Assembly: GCA_028554755.1 (NCBI GenBank)
Contig: JAPTOF010000005.1
Coordinates: 11,546,501 to 11,610,500, forward strand
Reading direction: 5' to 3'
DNA length: 64,000 nucleotides
Source: Cordia subcordata
Taxonomy: Eukaryota; Streptophyta; Magnoliopsida; Boraginales; Cordiaceae
Position numbers and translations under genes: made by a program. Shown piece by piece: positions 36,101 to 46,300 of the stretch (position 1 is the first letter of the stretch; each line of letters starts with the position of its first letter). The notes under the pieces are model-generated. The model had not been told where the DNA came from, made no database searches, and saw only the letters and a program-made list of their open reading frames with translations.

Positions 36101-37111
36101 TTGGAGAAAAGCTTAGAATTCTGCCTTGCCGGCACAGTATGTGCTTAACTACTTGCTTTTATAACTTTAGAACCTTGAACATGTCTAAATGTTGAGGCAT
36201 ATCTGTCTGCATTATTAAGGCCATAAAGCTTGTTTGAAGATCAAGTATGCTCCACTGATGATGCATGAAGTTGTTTAAAGATTTTGGTGCTTGTCTGTGA
36301 ACTATAAATAAAAGTTATTTTTCACTGCTACCTGGTCCTGCTTAATGTTGTCCCTTTAGAAGTTTCCTTTGCTTGAAAACCGGGTGATTTTGATACTCGA
36401 GGAAATTTATTTTGTTTTCTAGAAAAGAAAAAATAATGAATATCATGTTATTGAGCGTTTTGTTTATCATTTTCCATCAGGATTTCTGCTGTATGTTCTC
36501 TTTCCTTGTTAAGTAACTTGTTCTTAACATTTTTGGCAGAGTTTCATGCCATGTGTGTTGATGCTTGGCTTACATCATGGAGAACTTTTTGTCCTGTTTG
36601 CAAACGCGACGCGAGAACTTCCACAGGTGATCCACCAGCATCGGAATCTACCCCACTACTTTCATCTACCCCTGCTTCTATTTCATCATCTGCTTTGTCA
36701 TCTGTCCGATCATCACTTGTGTCATCCTCAGCCATACAAATAGCCGCAGCATCACATCGGTTCCCTTCAGATTCTCTTCCTCATTCAATTTCCAGTAATC
36801 CTTATAACCAACTATCTCTACATTCCTATCACCAATCTCCTCATCTCAGTATAAATCGAAGCTCGGTGGACCTCCGAACTGCATCTTCCCAAAGATCTCG
36901 TGCATCATATCTGGTTTCACCTCATTCGATGGGTTTCCCTTCTACGTCACCTCTTAATTCAAGATACATGCCTTCTTATGTTCCAAGTCCAGGCCATGCT
37001 TCATCAAGTTATATTGGGTCTTCCAGTCGGCAGCCAAATGCATTGCATTACAGCGAGTCAGCTGCAAGCTTTTCTCCTTTTGCTTCAGCTCAGTCCCTTC
37101 CAGAGTGCTAA
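33143..37111 (+). CDS. RMR: RMR-type vacuolar sorting receptor (PA-TM-RING-H2)
   Basis: Receptor-homology, transmembrane, RING-H2 protein; the family works in sorting to protein storage vacuoles. Exons: 33143-33281, 33955-34185, 35732-36136, 36540-37111 (1347 nt, 448 residues). Order: signal peptide (about residues 1-27, [13 protein letters not shown]), luminal PA domain (about 45-150, with [17 protein letters not shown] and [10 protein letters not shown]), transmembrane helix (about 168-191, [18 protein letters not shown]), a basic cytosolic stretch, RING-H2 (238-279) and a Ser-rich tail of about 165 residues. The RING reads C-x2-C-x14-C-x-H-x2-H-x2-C-x11-C-x2-C, with all eight ligands present. 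The domain junction PCRH/KFH is made across the last intron. A second in-frame ATG lies three codons downstream (33152); the first was chosen as the longest frame, but both leave the signal peptide intact. No disabling change was seen. Confidence 0.92.
33613..33630. repeat. poly-G tract in RMR intron 1
   Basis: A long G run broken once by an A, directly after a T run, in the intron 33282-33954. Such tracts are prone to sequencing-length error. Confidence 0.75.
34592..34995. mobile_element. foldback miniature element in RMR intron 2
   Basis: The left end AGCTATGTTGCTCAGACTCT corresponds to the right end read on the other strand, AGCCAATGTTACTTGGACTT. Both arms continue into a GTGTC/GGATCC-rich region (34626-34650 and 34936-34965). 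ATGTTGCTCGGACTC-type termini are familiar from small foldback elements in plant introns. About 400 bp, non-coding. No clear target duplication was found. Confidence 0.5.
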
Positions 37112-39099
37112 TCAGAATTACACTTGAGTGTGGAGAATCTCAGTTAACTTTGTGAAAGCACTGCCCAAGGCATCAAATCATACTTGGATTGGATGGACAT
37201 GACAACTGATTGAGTATCAGCTACTGCAGGACCTGAGTGTAGATAACTCGCAAGGTGACCAGTCTTGCCTGGTTTGTACATGGTAGTATAAGCTTTTAGC
37301 TGATGATTTTGGTGTTTATGTTCATGTTTTCTACACATAGCTAAGGGTGCTTCATGCTATTTATGATTTTTTTTGTCCTACTGCAGTTTGCTTTTCCCTT
37401 TCTCTCTCTCTCTCTCGTTATGATCTGTCTTTGTTGATAGTTTGCATGGGTGATATTTGAGAATTCTTAGGAACCCTTCTCTAGACACTTTGTGTATCCA
37501 ACAGAAGAGAATTAAATGTGGATTTTTGTGCTACCTCATTTCCTTTAACCCCATCCTCTCTCCACAGTAGGGGCAGCGTCCCATCCATGGAGCAGTAAAG
37601 TATGATGTTTTTCTGGTGTGCATATGTTTCCGACAAGTTTTTGTCCGTTCATGCTAATTTATGCATCTCTCTTGAAGTTATCTCTAATGCACAGATTAGA
37701 ACTGAATTCGTTAACCAAATTGTTGTTGCCCAAATGATGCTCTTAGATAGCAGTAGTTATGTCTGCAGGTGGACAGTTTTGGTGGCTGCAAAATCTCACA
37801 TTTATAAGTTTGTGACTACAATCCCTTCCCTCCTTACAACCATAGAGAGAGGGAGAGTGGGAAAATTTTTTATCAGAATCATCCTTTGTGCAACTTTGTC
37901 GTACGAGTAATTTAGGAATTCTCTGTTTGTATAATTCTAGTCGTTTCTGTTTGTACCAAAGGAACACGAACATATGGAGATTATTGTTAGATGTGAGATT
38001 ACATGGTACAAGTGATTTTTAGATGGGACAGTTTTTCATTATTAGATTTTTTTCTCACAACATTGTGACAGTCTGTAAACATTATAAGTGGATGCAAAGT
38101 CCAAGCTCGTAGCTTCACTTAATTGACAGATGCAACATGAAGTGTTGTTTGTGATTTATTGGCTTCAGTTTGGTTCGTGTTTGTTTATATAATCATGGGG
38201 TGTGAAAATGTGTTTTTATCGAGGATTAATTTGGATATGTTTGTGAAGTATTAAATATTGATTTGAATGTTTTAAAATAATAAAGACTAATTTGAAAAGT
38301 GAGGAAGCAATAGGCACTATTTGTGGAATTTTCTCCTAGTGCAAATGTAGGCATAGCTAAAATTACATTTCAATTGAAGAAAGGTAACGCGGATGATGCT
38401 AAACTGAAATACGGTTGATGCTCCAAGAATTGCAGACTCTTTAAGTTAAAGAGTTAAATGGCTTGCTAATTTTAAAGTTATATATCAAAATGACTCTTTT
38501 GCCGAAGTAACACGGAAAATGGTCATGTTATGAAATTTGTTGAGAAGTCGTGAATTTTGGGAGCTATCATATCACAATGCGAGGAAAATGAGTACTTGTT
38601 CCTGTGGTGATATTAAGCACGATGAAATTAAGTTTTAAAAAGGTTAAATTGTAACTTGAAGACCTGATTTCAAAAAGAAATGAAATCATGAGTTGAAAAC
38701 GCATATGAAAATTGTGTCTTTAACTTACGATTTGTACGTGGCACAAGTTTGTAATGTCAAGCCACTTGGTTTACTCTAAAATCATGACTTGAAAACATGA
38801 TTTCGAAAAAGTTCCCTATTTTTCTTACAAAATACATTTTCGAATATTTGAAACTTAGGTCAAACAAACTCTAGGACTCATTTTTGCCTGACTATAAAGC
38901 TATAGGTATAAGGCTGCTTTTAGCCTGACCTGAGTATTAATGGGTCTAAGGCTCATCTCGGCCTAACGTAGATTTTTGTTCATCCTTTTGGTTGGGTTGT
39001 CGGAGTCCACATGTTTATGTTTGGGCCTTTTAACTTTTAGCACGGTCGGTCTAAGACTAATGTAGCTTGACCTTGTTAATTGTATTGGTAGTTGTTTGA
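37112..39099. other. RMR 3' UTR and intergenic sequence
   Basis: The stretch after the RMR stop codon holds a short CT microsatellite (about 37401-37416) and no other gene. The 3' end of the transcript cannot be placed by eye. Confidence 0.4.
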
Positions 39100-39111
39100 A
39101 TAGTAAGATAC

Positions 39112-39217
39112 TATGATTAGGGGATAACTCAAGTGATTAATATTATTTTTTTCAGAAGTGAGGTCTTGGGTTCGGAATTTATGAATGGGGGGTTGCGGAA
39201 AAAAAAAAAAAAAAAAC
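39112..39217 (+). mobile_element. possible tRNA-derived SINE-like fragment with poly(A)
   Basis: GGATAACTCAAGTGATTAA resembles a pol III A box region. GAGGTCTTGGGTTCGGAATT, about 50 bp downstream, resembles a B box (consensus GGTTCGAATCC, one base changed). The segment ends in a run of 18-19 A (to about 39217). This is the layout of a short tRNA-derived SINE, but the A box is poor and I could not see a target duplication. Degenerate low-copy sequence remains possible. Confidence 0.35.
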
Positions 39218-39429
39218 AAAGCATGTTGATAGATACCATTATAAAATACATATAAGCAAATATTTTTATAAGGTATTCCAACTATTAAGCAAAATATTTT
39301 CAAAAGGTATTCCGCATTTCCAAGCATATTTAGCTCTGCCCTATTTGTCTAAGCTAGCCCAATGTTCTAGGCTTAGATCCAAAGGTCAAACTAGAGTTTT
39401 TCCATGATCCCCCAAAAGAAAAAAAAAAA

Positions 39430-39790
39430 AAGAACTTGGGAAGAATATTAGCTTCAATGTCCCTTGACCTTATCTAGTTTGGTTTTCGGAACTTGACAAA
39501 TAGCTCGATTGATGACCTCGACCTGCCCATGAGCTTTTGAATGGACTATCAAAGCAAAACTGATATCTATCTTTAATTCAACATATTACATTCTAAAGAA
39601 AGATGAATCAAACTATTTCCCGTGATTGATAATAACAACATAAAGTATCCCAAATTTATAAATTACCAATTTTCATATGAAATTCCAGGCAGGTCTTTCT
39701 GTGCTATTCAGCATTCTTTCAACTTCAACCTTCATGGTAAAATAATTAAGAGCAATTAACATTTGTCTCTTGCCCCACTTTTTTGTTGGA
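39430..39790 (-). pseudogene. second Ty3/gypsy integrase fragment
   Basis: The minus-strand translation follows the gypsy integrase core: KRQMLIALNYFTMKVEVE (about 39730-39785), FGILYVVIINHGK (about 39620-39655), and SKAHGQVEVINRAICQVPKT (about 39470-39530). These correspond to the DYFTKW, FG.P..I..D.G and HPQ.NGQ.E..N regions. The second catalytic Asp is replaced (NHG for DNG) and stops are present. It is separate from the fragments at 24-27.8 kb and lies between RMR and PheRS. Confidence 0.72.
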
Positions 39791-39905
39791 TGCCCCATCA
39801 ACCCAAAAAAAAAAAGTACCAATTGGAGATTAGATCCGTATCGGCCGACTTCCTATTACATATAAATAAATTTATGGCATTTTGTCGTCTTGTCTTTCTA
39901 TGAAA

Positions 39906-40400
39906 ATTTTGATTTCGCAAATGTGTAAAGTAGATGGCACTCTCAACATTAACACGGATGCTTCTTTGGCTGGTGGAGCCTGGGGAGCTGCTTGTTTCAT
40001 TGGTAGATGTCATGATGGTCGTCTAGCACATGGCCAAACAAATCTTGTTCCTTGTAGCTCGGCGGTGGAAGCGGAGGCTCTAGCCATCCGTATGACTTGT
40101 CTTTTTTCTTGCTCGTTGATCTCAAGTTTTGTTGTCATTGAAAGTGACACTCAAGTGGTTTTTAAGGCAATTAGTTTTCTTGGTGCAACTATCTATTAGA
40201 AAGTTCGCCCGATTATGGAGGACATAAAAAAAATTGTTGCAGGATATTCCTCTATTGAATTTCATTGCATTCGAAAAACCACTAACCGCCCATGTGATTA
40301 GATTGTCAAAACTTATGTTTGAAATTACTTGCCTATGAACTGGATATCTAATGTCCCTGATCCCCTTGCTAGTCTTTTAGCTTCTAATTTGGGACAATGA
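39906..40400 (+). pseudogene. RNase H-like domain pseudogene
   Basis: The frame from 39882 carries a plant RNase H-like domain: LNINTDASLAGGAWGAACF, SSAVEAEALAIRM and FVVIESDTQVVFKAI, with three of the catalytic acidic residues (Asp, Glu, Asp) in place. It stops at 40199. Similarity then continues past that stop as FHCIRKTTNRPCD, a second stop, and LPMNWISNVPDPLASLL, which resembles the usual end of these domains. Such domains occur at the C-terminus of plant LINE proteins and as free-standing copies. The two stops make it a pseudogene. Confidence 0.72.
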
Positions 40401-40866
40401 GCTAGATTTTCTTGGGACAATGAGCTGGATTTTGTGGCCAGTTATTACCTTCGCATTATTCTTCGAGATTTGTTATGTAATTAAATATGTGGATATCTAA
40501 CTGAGGTTATAAAAGCTCCAAGTGTTTGTCTATACTGTATTTGTTTCATTTATAATTTTGATTTTCAAGGATTTAGAGCTTTGCAGGGTTCAAAAGATTT
40601 ACCTTTTTAGGTTTAAGACGTCATCACTTCTCATATTTTCATTAAAAAAATTTGGCGATATTACATGGAATTATCACATATGAACTTCAAAATTGACTTA
40701 GAGTGGTTTTACCTATAAGTTATTCAAACTTACTCATAGGAAAAAAATAAGTAAATGTTTGGTTTTTTAAAAATTTTTTCTTTTTTTTTATTTTAAAAGA
40801 TGATCAATAGTGATTCTTACTCATAAAAGTTGATGTTTGTAATTCTTACTTGTAAGCAAGTTGACA

Positions 40867-40886
40867 GAGAGAGAGAGAGAGAGAGG
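40867..40886. repeat. (GA)n microsatellite
   Basis: A short GA run directly upstream of the ACTATTTGTTCA repeats. Confidence 0.85.
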
Positions 40887-41024
40887 AGACCTTATATCCA
40901 TAAGCCTTCGGCATAGTGCTCCTGAGAAACACTGTGCACCTATTATTGCGTGAACAGTGGCGATAAATTAAAAAAAAATATTATGCTCACTCGTATATGA
41001 CTTCATATATACATTAAATATTTG

Positions 41025-41230
41025 TTCATTACTACACAACTATTTGTTCACTGATTTGTTCATTACTTCACAACTATTTGGTCACTATCTAACAACTATT
41101 TGTTCATTAACTATTTATTTATTACCCCACAACTCTTTATTCACTGACTAAAATTCCTTACCTTACAATTATTTGTTCACTGACTTTCACATATATATCA
41201 AATATTTATTTATTACCTCACAACTATTTG
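41025..41230. repeat. degenerate ACTATTTGTTCATTAC repeats
   Basis: Irregular copies of a motif near CAACTATTTGTTCACTGA recur about every 30-60 bp. They lead directly into the 135-bp tandem repeat, whose units contain the same motif. Confidence 0.6.
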
Positions 41231-41476
41231 TTCATTGGTATCACACACGAACACAAAACACAAACACTTATGCATGTATGCATACTTGAAGGTCAAGATG
41301 AGCTTTAGCAGCAAATTAATCTTGGAGCATCCAAACACCTTTTTTTATGACTCGACAAGTATTTGTTCACTGCTCTCACACACGAACACAAAACACAAAC
41401 ACATATGCATGTATACATACTTGAAGGTAAAGATAAGCTTTAATGGTGGATTGATCTTAAAGCATCCAAACACCGA
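41222..41476. repeat. 135-bp tandem duplication
   Basis: Two units with a period of 135 bp. Each carries ATTTGTTCA, then TCACACACGAACACAAAACA (41241 and 41376), then a GCATGTATGCATAC-like stretch and a conserved end, AGCATCCAAACACC. The period is a multiple of three and a frame runs through both units, but no known protein is seen. Confidence 0.8.
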
Positions 41477-41581
41477 GTGCTTGGTATGGTTAGAATCGCG
41501 ACGAGAAGAGAAAGAGATTGGTAGTTGCGACTCTACGAGATAATACCAGAATCTTCGCTAGCATGAGGAAGAAGACGATGA

Positions 41582-41719
41582 GTTTTAATGATAACTCAAT
41601 ACCTAAAAAGTTTTTTTGGACGTGGTGCACATCATTATGATCAACAAAGAGTTTTAATGGTAACTCAATACCTAAAAAGTTTTTTTGGACGTGGTGCACA
41701 TCATTACGATCAACAAAGA
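41582..41719. repeat. 69-bp near-perfect tandem duplication
   Basis: Two adjacent units starting at 41582 and 41651, differing by about two bases. Each contains ACTCAATACCTAAAAAG and TGGACGTGGTGCACATCATT. The near identity suggests a recent duplication. The period is 23 codons, and a frame reads YLKSFFGRGAHHYDQQR twice, but nothing indicates that it is a gene. Confidence 0.85.
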
Positions 41720-41749
41720 AAGACAAATTTTATGGTGCTATTTATTTGC

Positions 41750-42472
41750 CGTGAGATGACCGATGGTGTCACTGGTGAAACAAATAAAGAAAAAAAAGAA
41801 GAGGAAGGTGAGGCGAGAGAGAGAAGAACAGAGAGAGAAAAAAGAAAGGAGAAAGAAGAAAGACACATCTCATAATTAACTATTTTGTTTTTTTTTTTTA
41901 AACAAGTGATGGACCACCTAACTTAGCATGAGCACCTTGTGCAAAACCACCATATAATTTGCGATGAGAGAGAGACAGAGAAAGCAGCCCCCTATGTCTT
42001 GTACCTGTTTATTAGTAATCTAGTTTGCCAAAGTAAAAAACTTCCTATTCCTTGAAAACATAAGAAAAGCATAAATATCTATTAATAGAGGTCCTTTTAG
42101 TAATTTTGACAAAAATTACCACTTAAAAGTACCTATTAACCAAACAAGTCAATAGGTAATAATCACAATTCATTTAAACACTTCTCGTATACTATAATTT
42201 ACCTGTAACAATTGAAAACTATTTATAAGCATTAATTGCTTACAAGCAACTCTAATAAGCAGAGAAAACCAAGCTCTTAGCCAGCACATTTCTCGTGGAA
42301 TAAAACAAATATTGATGGAGAGTAGATAATTGAAAGCCTCTCATACAATTCCAGCTGCAGAGCTGGCTAGTAAAAAGAATGGATTTAATAGTAATTAATA
42401 ATCCAGTTATTATCAAATGATAAATAATTACAATTGCTAGATCTCAATAGCGAATGCAAATGGTGAAAGATG
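41750..42472. other. purine-rich and AT-rich intergenic sequence
   Basis: It contains an A/G-rich stretch at about 41785-41870 and a GAGAGAGACAGAGA motif near 41966. No gene or bounded element was recognised. Confidence 0.4.
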
Positions 42473-42754
42473 GGTCAAATGCACATCACTCCGTGCAATT
42501 TTTATAATTATCCTTCCTTATATTTTAAAACTTATCACATTATCTCTTGTACTTTTTAAAAAAGAGATATATAATTCTCTGCCTTAACACCGTTAAAATA
42601 AGAATTGATAAGAGGCATCATGTCAGATTTTAAATAAATAAAAAAAAAAGAAGAAGAAGAAAGAAAAAAACACAAAAGGAGTCTTTAAGTTTCAAAACAC
42701 AAGAATAATTAACTAATTAGACAAATCACAATGGAGATTATGTGCATCTTACCC
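42473..42754. mobile_element. short foldback element of the GGGTAAAATGCAC type
   Basis: Left end GGGTCAAATGCACATCACTCC shortened here to its core GGGTCAAATGCACATCACTC; right end on the other strand GGGTAAGATGCACATAATC. Related in its termini to the 840-bp elements at 18686 and 20515 but only about 280 bp long. The target duplication is not clear; AAGAT occurs on both flanks. Confidence 0.55.
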
Positions 42755-43324
42755 CAAGATTTACTTGAAATTGTACTAAATACACCACCCTCCTCAGAAC
42801 AGCTAACCATATCTGACAGGGTTCAATCACTCCCATGAATGCATTCTCAAAGTTATAAGAGAAGAGTGAAGCAAAATAATCCAATCAACTGTGTCAAATG
42901 ACCAAAACAGAAAGCACTATCGGCGTTACATGCAATACTTATAGTTCAACATGGTTTATCACAAATTTCTACACAGAACATCACCCCAATGTAAATAAAA
43001 CCTCTACCATTTCTTTTCTGAAAGGAAGCAACCACAATCATAGTACAAAAGAACCCATCATTCTAAATGCTTGAATAACTTGCGTTCCGGAACAGAGATG
43101 GGTATCGACTGAATGGAAAGCTAATTACCATTTTATCCTTCAAAAGTGTGCATGGCCTGCGTTACTCTCACCAGGGTAGCCACTCATTACTGGCTGCCTT
43201 CCTAAGAAAAAGAACCCGGCAAAAAAAAAAAAAAAAATTGAGCTTCTGATGCACTAAGAAGGGGTTCTGGGGGATGGGACGACAGAAAGAGGAAAGAAGA
43301 TTACCTCGAACATTATAAAACTCT

Positions 43325-46300
43325 CTATAAGAAGCTTTCCAAGTTAAGTTCCACCAAGGAGCAGGGATCTGGAATGTCAAAGTTATTCAATACCTGCAAT
43401 TCACACGAAAAATTCAAAAAGGTAAGTGAAATACTTTGTCCTCGAAAATAACACAGCTTAGTGTATCCAGCAGGGTAGATCACCAAGTATCATCTGGTTA
43501 ACAAAATGATTACGCCAGTTACATTTGTTGCAAAGAATAATAAGTCCCAAAACCCTCAATGCAGACTGACATATGTTTACTCAATCTATTACTACAAGAA
43601 ACAAAATAAAATTTATTCTTCTCATTGGATAGCAGAAAATAGTTGAAGGGAAAGGGAATGCTGTCATCAAGAACCAGAAAACAGGGATTTCATGTATTGG
43701 CTATAGCACGAGAAGAATCCCAAGTTAGTTGATTCTTCTTCGACACTATCACTTGAATGATAATTTACATACCTCCGGATGCACAATACCAAATGTTCCT
43801 ATTTGCTTCCCTTTATAAATGATGCTAGCTTGCCTACCTGGGAGGAACTCAGGCTCCTGCAAGTTCAAATTCAGATAGTAGTTAGGACATCATCATCACA
43901 TAATTCTCATGTGATTTAACAAAAGCCATACACTCTTACATTAGAACTTTTAATATAGTAGCCTGTATTATCCCCAGATGATACAAATGGTGTACCAGTC
44001 ACTTCCATGATTCGATCGACTAGCCCATGAATGAGCTGCAAATAGCAAAGGTGAAATAAAGCTAAATCTCTTCCATAGTCACAAACTAAGTATTTAGATG
44101 GGCAATCGACTGTGAGTAGCTGCTACAGATCAACAATATTGGTCTAAATCAAAACGACATCAGATCTCAATGGAGAACATCAAAGAAACTCTACGAAGCC
44201 AGGAAAGTTACCCAATTAATCTTTATGAAGAAAACAAAGACGGACCCATTGGTCTGTAATACCAGAACCTATTAAGCTTCTATCTTGATGTCATAGTTTC
44301 CAGTGATTATACTAGATCTCACCACACATTCAATCTCTCAATCCACAAGTGGCCATTGCCGATCCGAAATTTTTGTGTGGCCATATTAGGTTTACACAAA
44401 CCACTGACAATTAAGCATCAACGTAATGCAAAGAAGAAGCCACAAACTCTCAGATCAAACTGCCCAGTACCTAAACTAAAGTGTACAATTGCTACCACCC
44501 AACTCTAATTCAATTATTTGGCATCTTTTATAAAGAAGATGAAGTTTTATTTGACACAGTCTTATACTTGAATCATGATCTTCCTACTTACTGCCTATAA
44601 ACTTGTTCATCTCAACCCAGATAGCTATAAATGCGAACATATAAGCATATGACATATACGTAAATTACATATACAGACACATACAGATATGAGTATGCAG
44701 GTAAGCTGTCCCCATTATACAACTATAGTCCCACGTCCACTTTAAAACACTCTTCATCTATTCTTTGATTTTTAATTAAATTAAAATGAATTGGGAGCTT
44801 TTAATGTTATGTCTTCAATGACCAATAATATGGCATGATAGGATTTTAGATCTGGTACGAAACAAGGCCAATATAGTTTCACGGTACATGCATACTATAA
44901 TTACTCAAATAACAAGGTTTGGATAATATAGAAACCAACAGGAACCACGCATCACAAATGCCATAAACAAACCAAAAAGATAGACACTCCAATCACGTAT
45001 CAAGAATCATATTGACCATTCTTCATATTTTCAGAAGGCAAAGATGGGGTCACTTAAAAAAGTAGTACCTCAAATCCTGAGGTGGCACCACAATACAAAG
45101 CGGCAATATGACGATGGTTGGACGCACCAACATCTTTTTTATCGTCCAATAGCACAACCTCACCCACTTCAAATATCTATAATTACAATGATAAAGTTAG
45201 ACAAAATTGATTATAGAAAAGTATACTAAGCTCCCATCATGTAAGAAGGTGGAAATGTCACAAAAAGAAACAGACTTCTAGACTATAATAAACACAAGTC
45301 CACATCACTACCATCTTCGTGATTACACATACATTACACACCCAGAGAACATGTGAGTGCATGCTTACAAATGGAAGAGGGAGGAGAAAGAATAAGTATG
45401 GGTTACAACTTGTCTAACATAACTGGAGTTTGTGACTCCCCCAATAAGGAATGACGACTTTGTTCTGTGTATCTGGCAGGGAATACGGGATGGGTCGGAC
45501 ATTTTGAATTTGATTTTCAAAGTCCACATTCTTTAGGAGAACCCTGAGTACAATATTCAACAATGGCAAATAAAGAACTCATATATCAAATGCACTCTAA
45601 ACTCCCAGCAAAAGAGAGCAACTAAGCTAAGCCCAAAGCTATTTAAGTTTGTTACTTATCAATAATGTGGGAAATTCGAGGAATTAAGGAAAAAAGATAT
45701 TTTCTTAACAAGGATGGAACTCGATTTATAAAACTACAGTGCATAAAAATATGATGAAGAATAGAATAAAAAATAATAAACTCTGTAACAAATGCCAGAA
45801 ATGTAAACTTTCTCAGTTTTCATAACTCAAGTTTGGTCCATTGGATCAGCATAGGAAAAACAATCATATTAGCTTCATTCTATACTCAAAGGAAAATCAA
45901 CAATTAATTATCAAATTGAGTAACGCATCTATTAACCATGTTTAAATTTTGAAATCTTTTGCTTATGACGTAAAGATTAGACAGCAAATTAAAAAAAAAA
46001 TGAAACCGAAATAAAAATTTCATTCACCCTTAAAGGTTTTGGATGATCTTTATTGTGCCCCACGGTTTTTAGTATGCCAGGCATGAGACTGGTCCGGACA
46101 ACCTGCAAAAAGGAGCAGCTTAACTATCAAACAAAATTGTGAGAGAAAGAAAAAGGGAAATTTAAACTTGCATCCTCTTTGACTTATCAGGGGAACTCTT
46201 GGAAGATATCAAACAATAACTAGTCAAACATTAGCAGAGATAAAGAAACAAAAAGAGAACTAGAGAAGGGAACTGTCTAACATCAATATTCACATGAAGA

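Noticed and set aside
41588..41875. A 95-codon frame with a 23-residue repeat and a charged tail
   Set aside because: It is made by the 69-bp tandem duplication plus an A/G-rich stretch. There is no domain and no gene signals.
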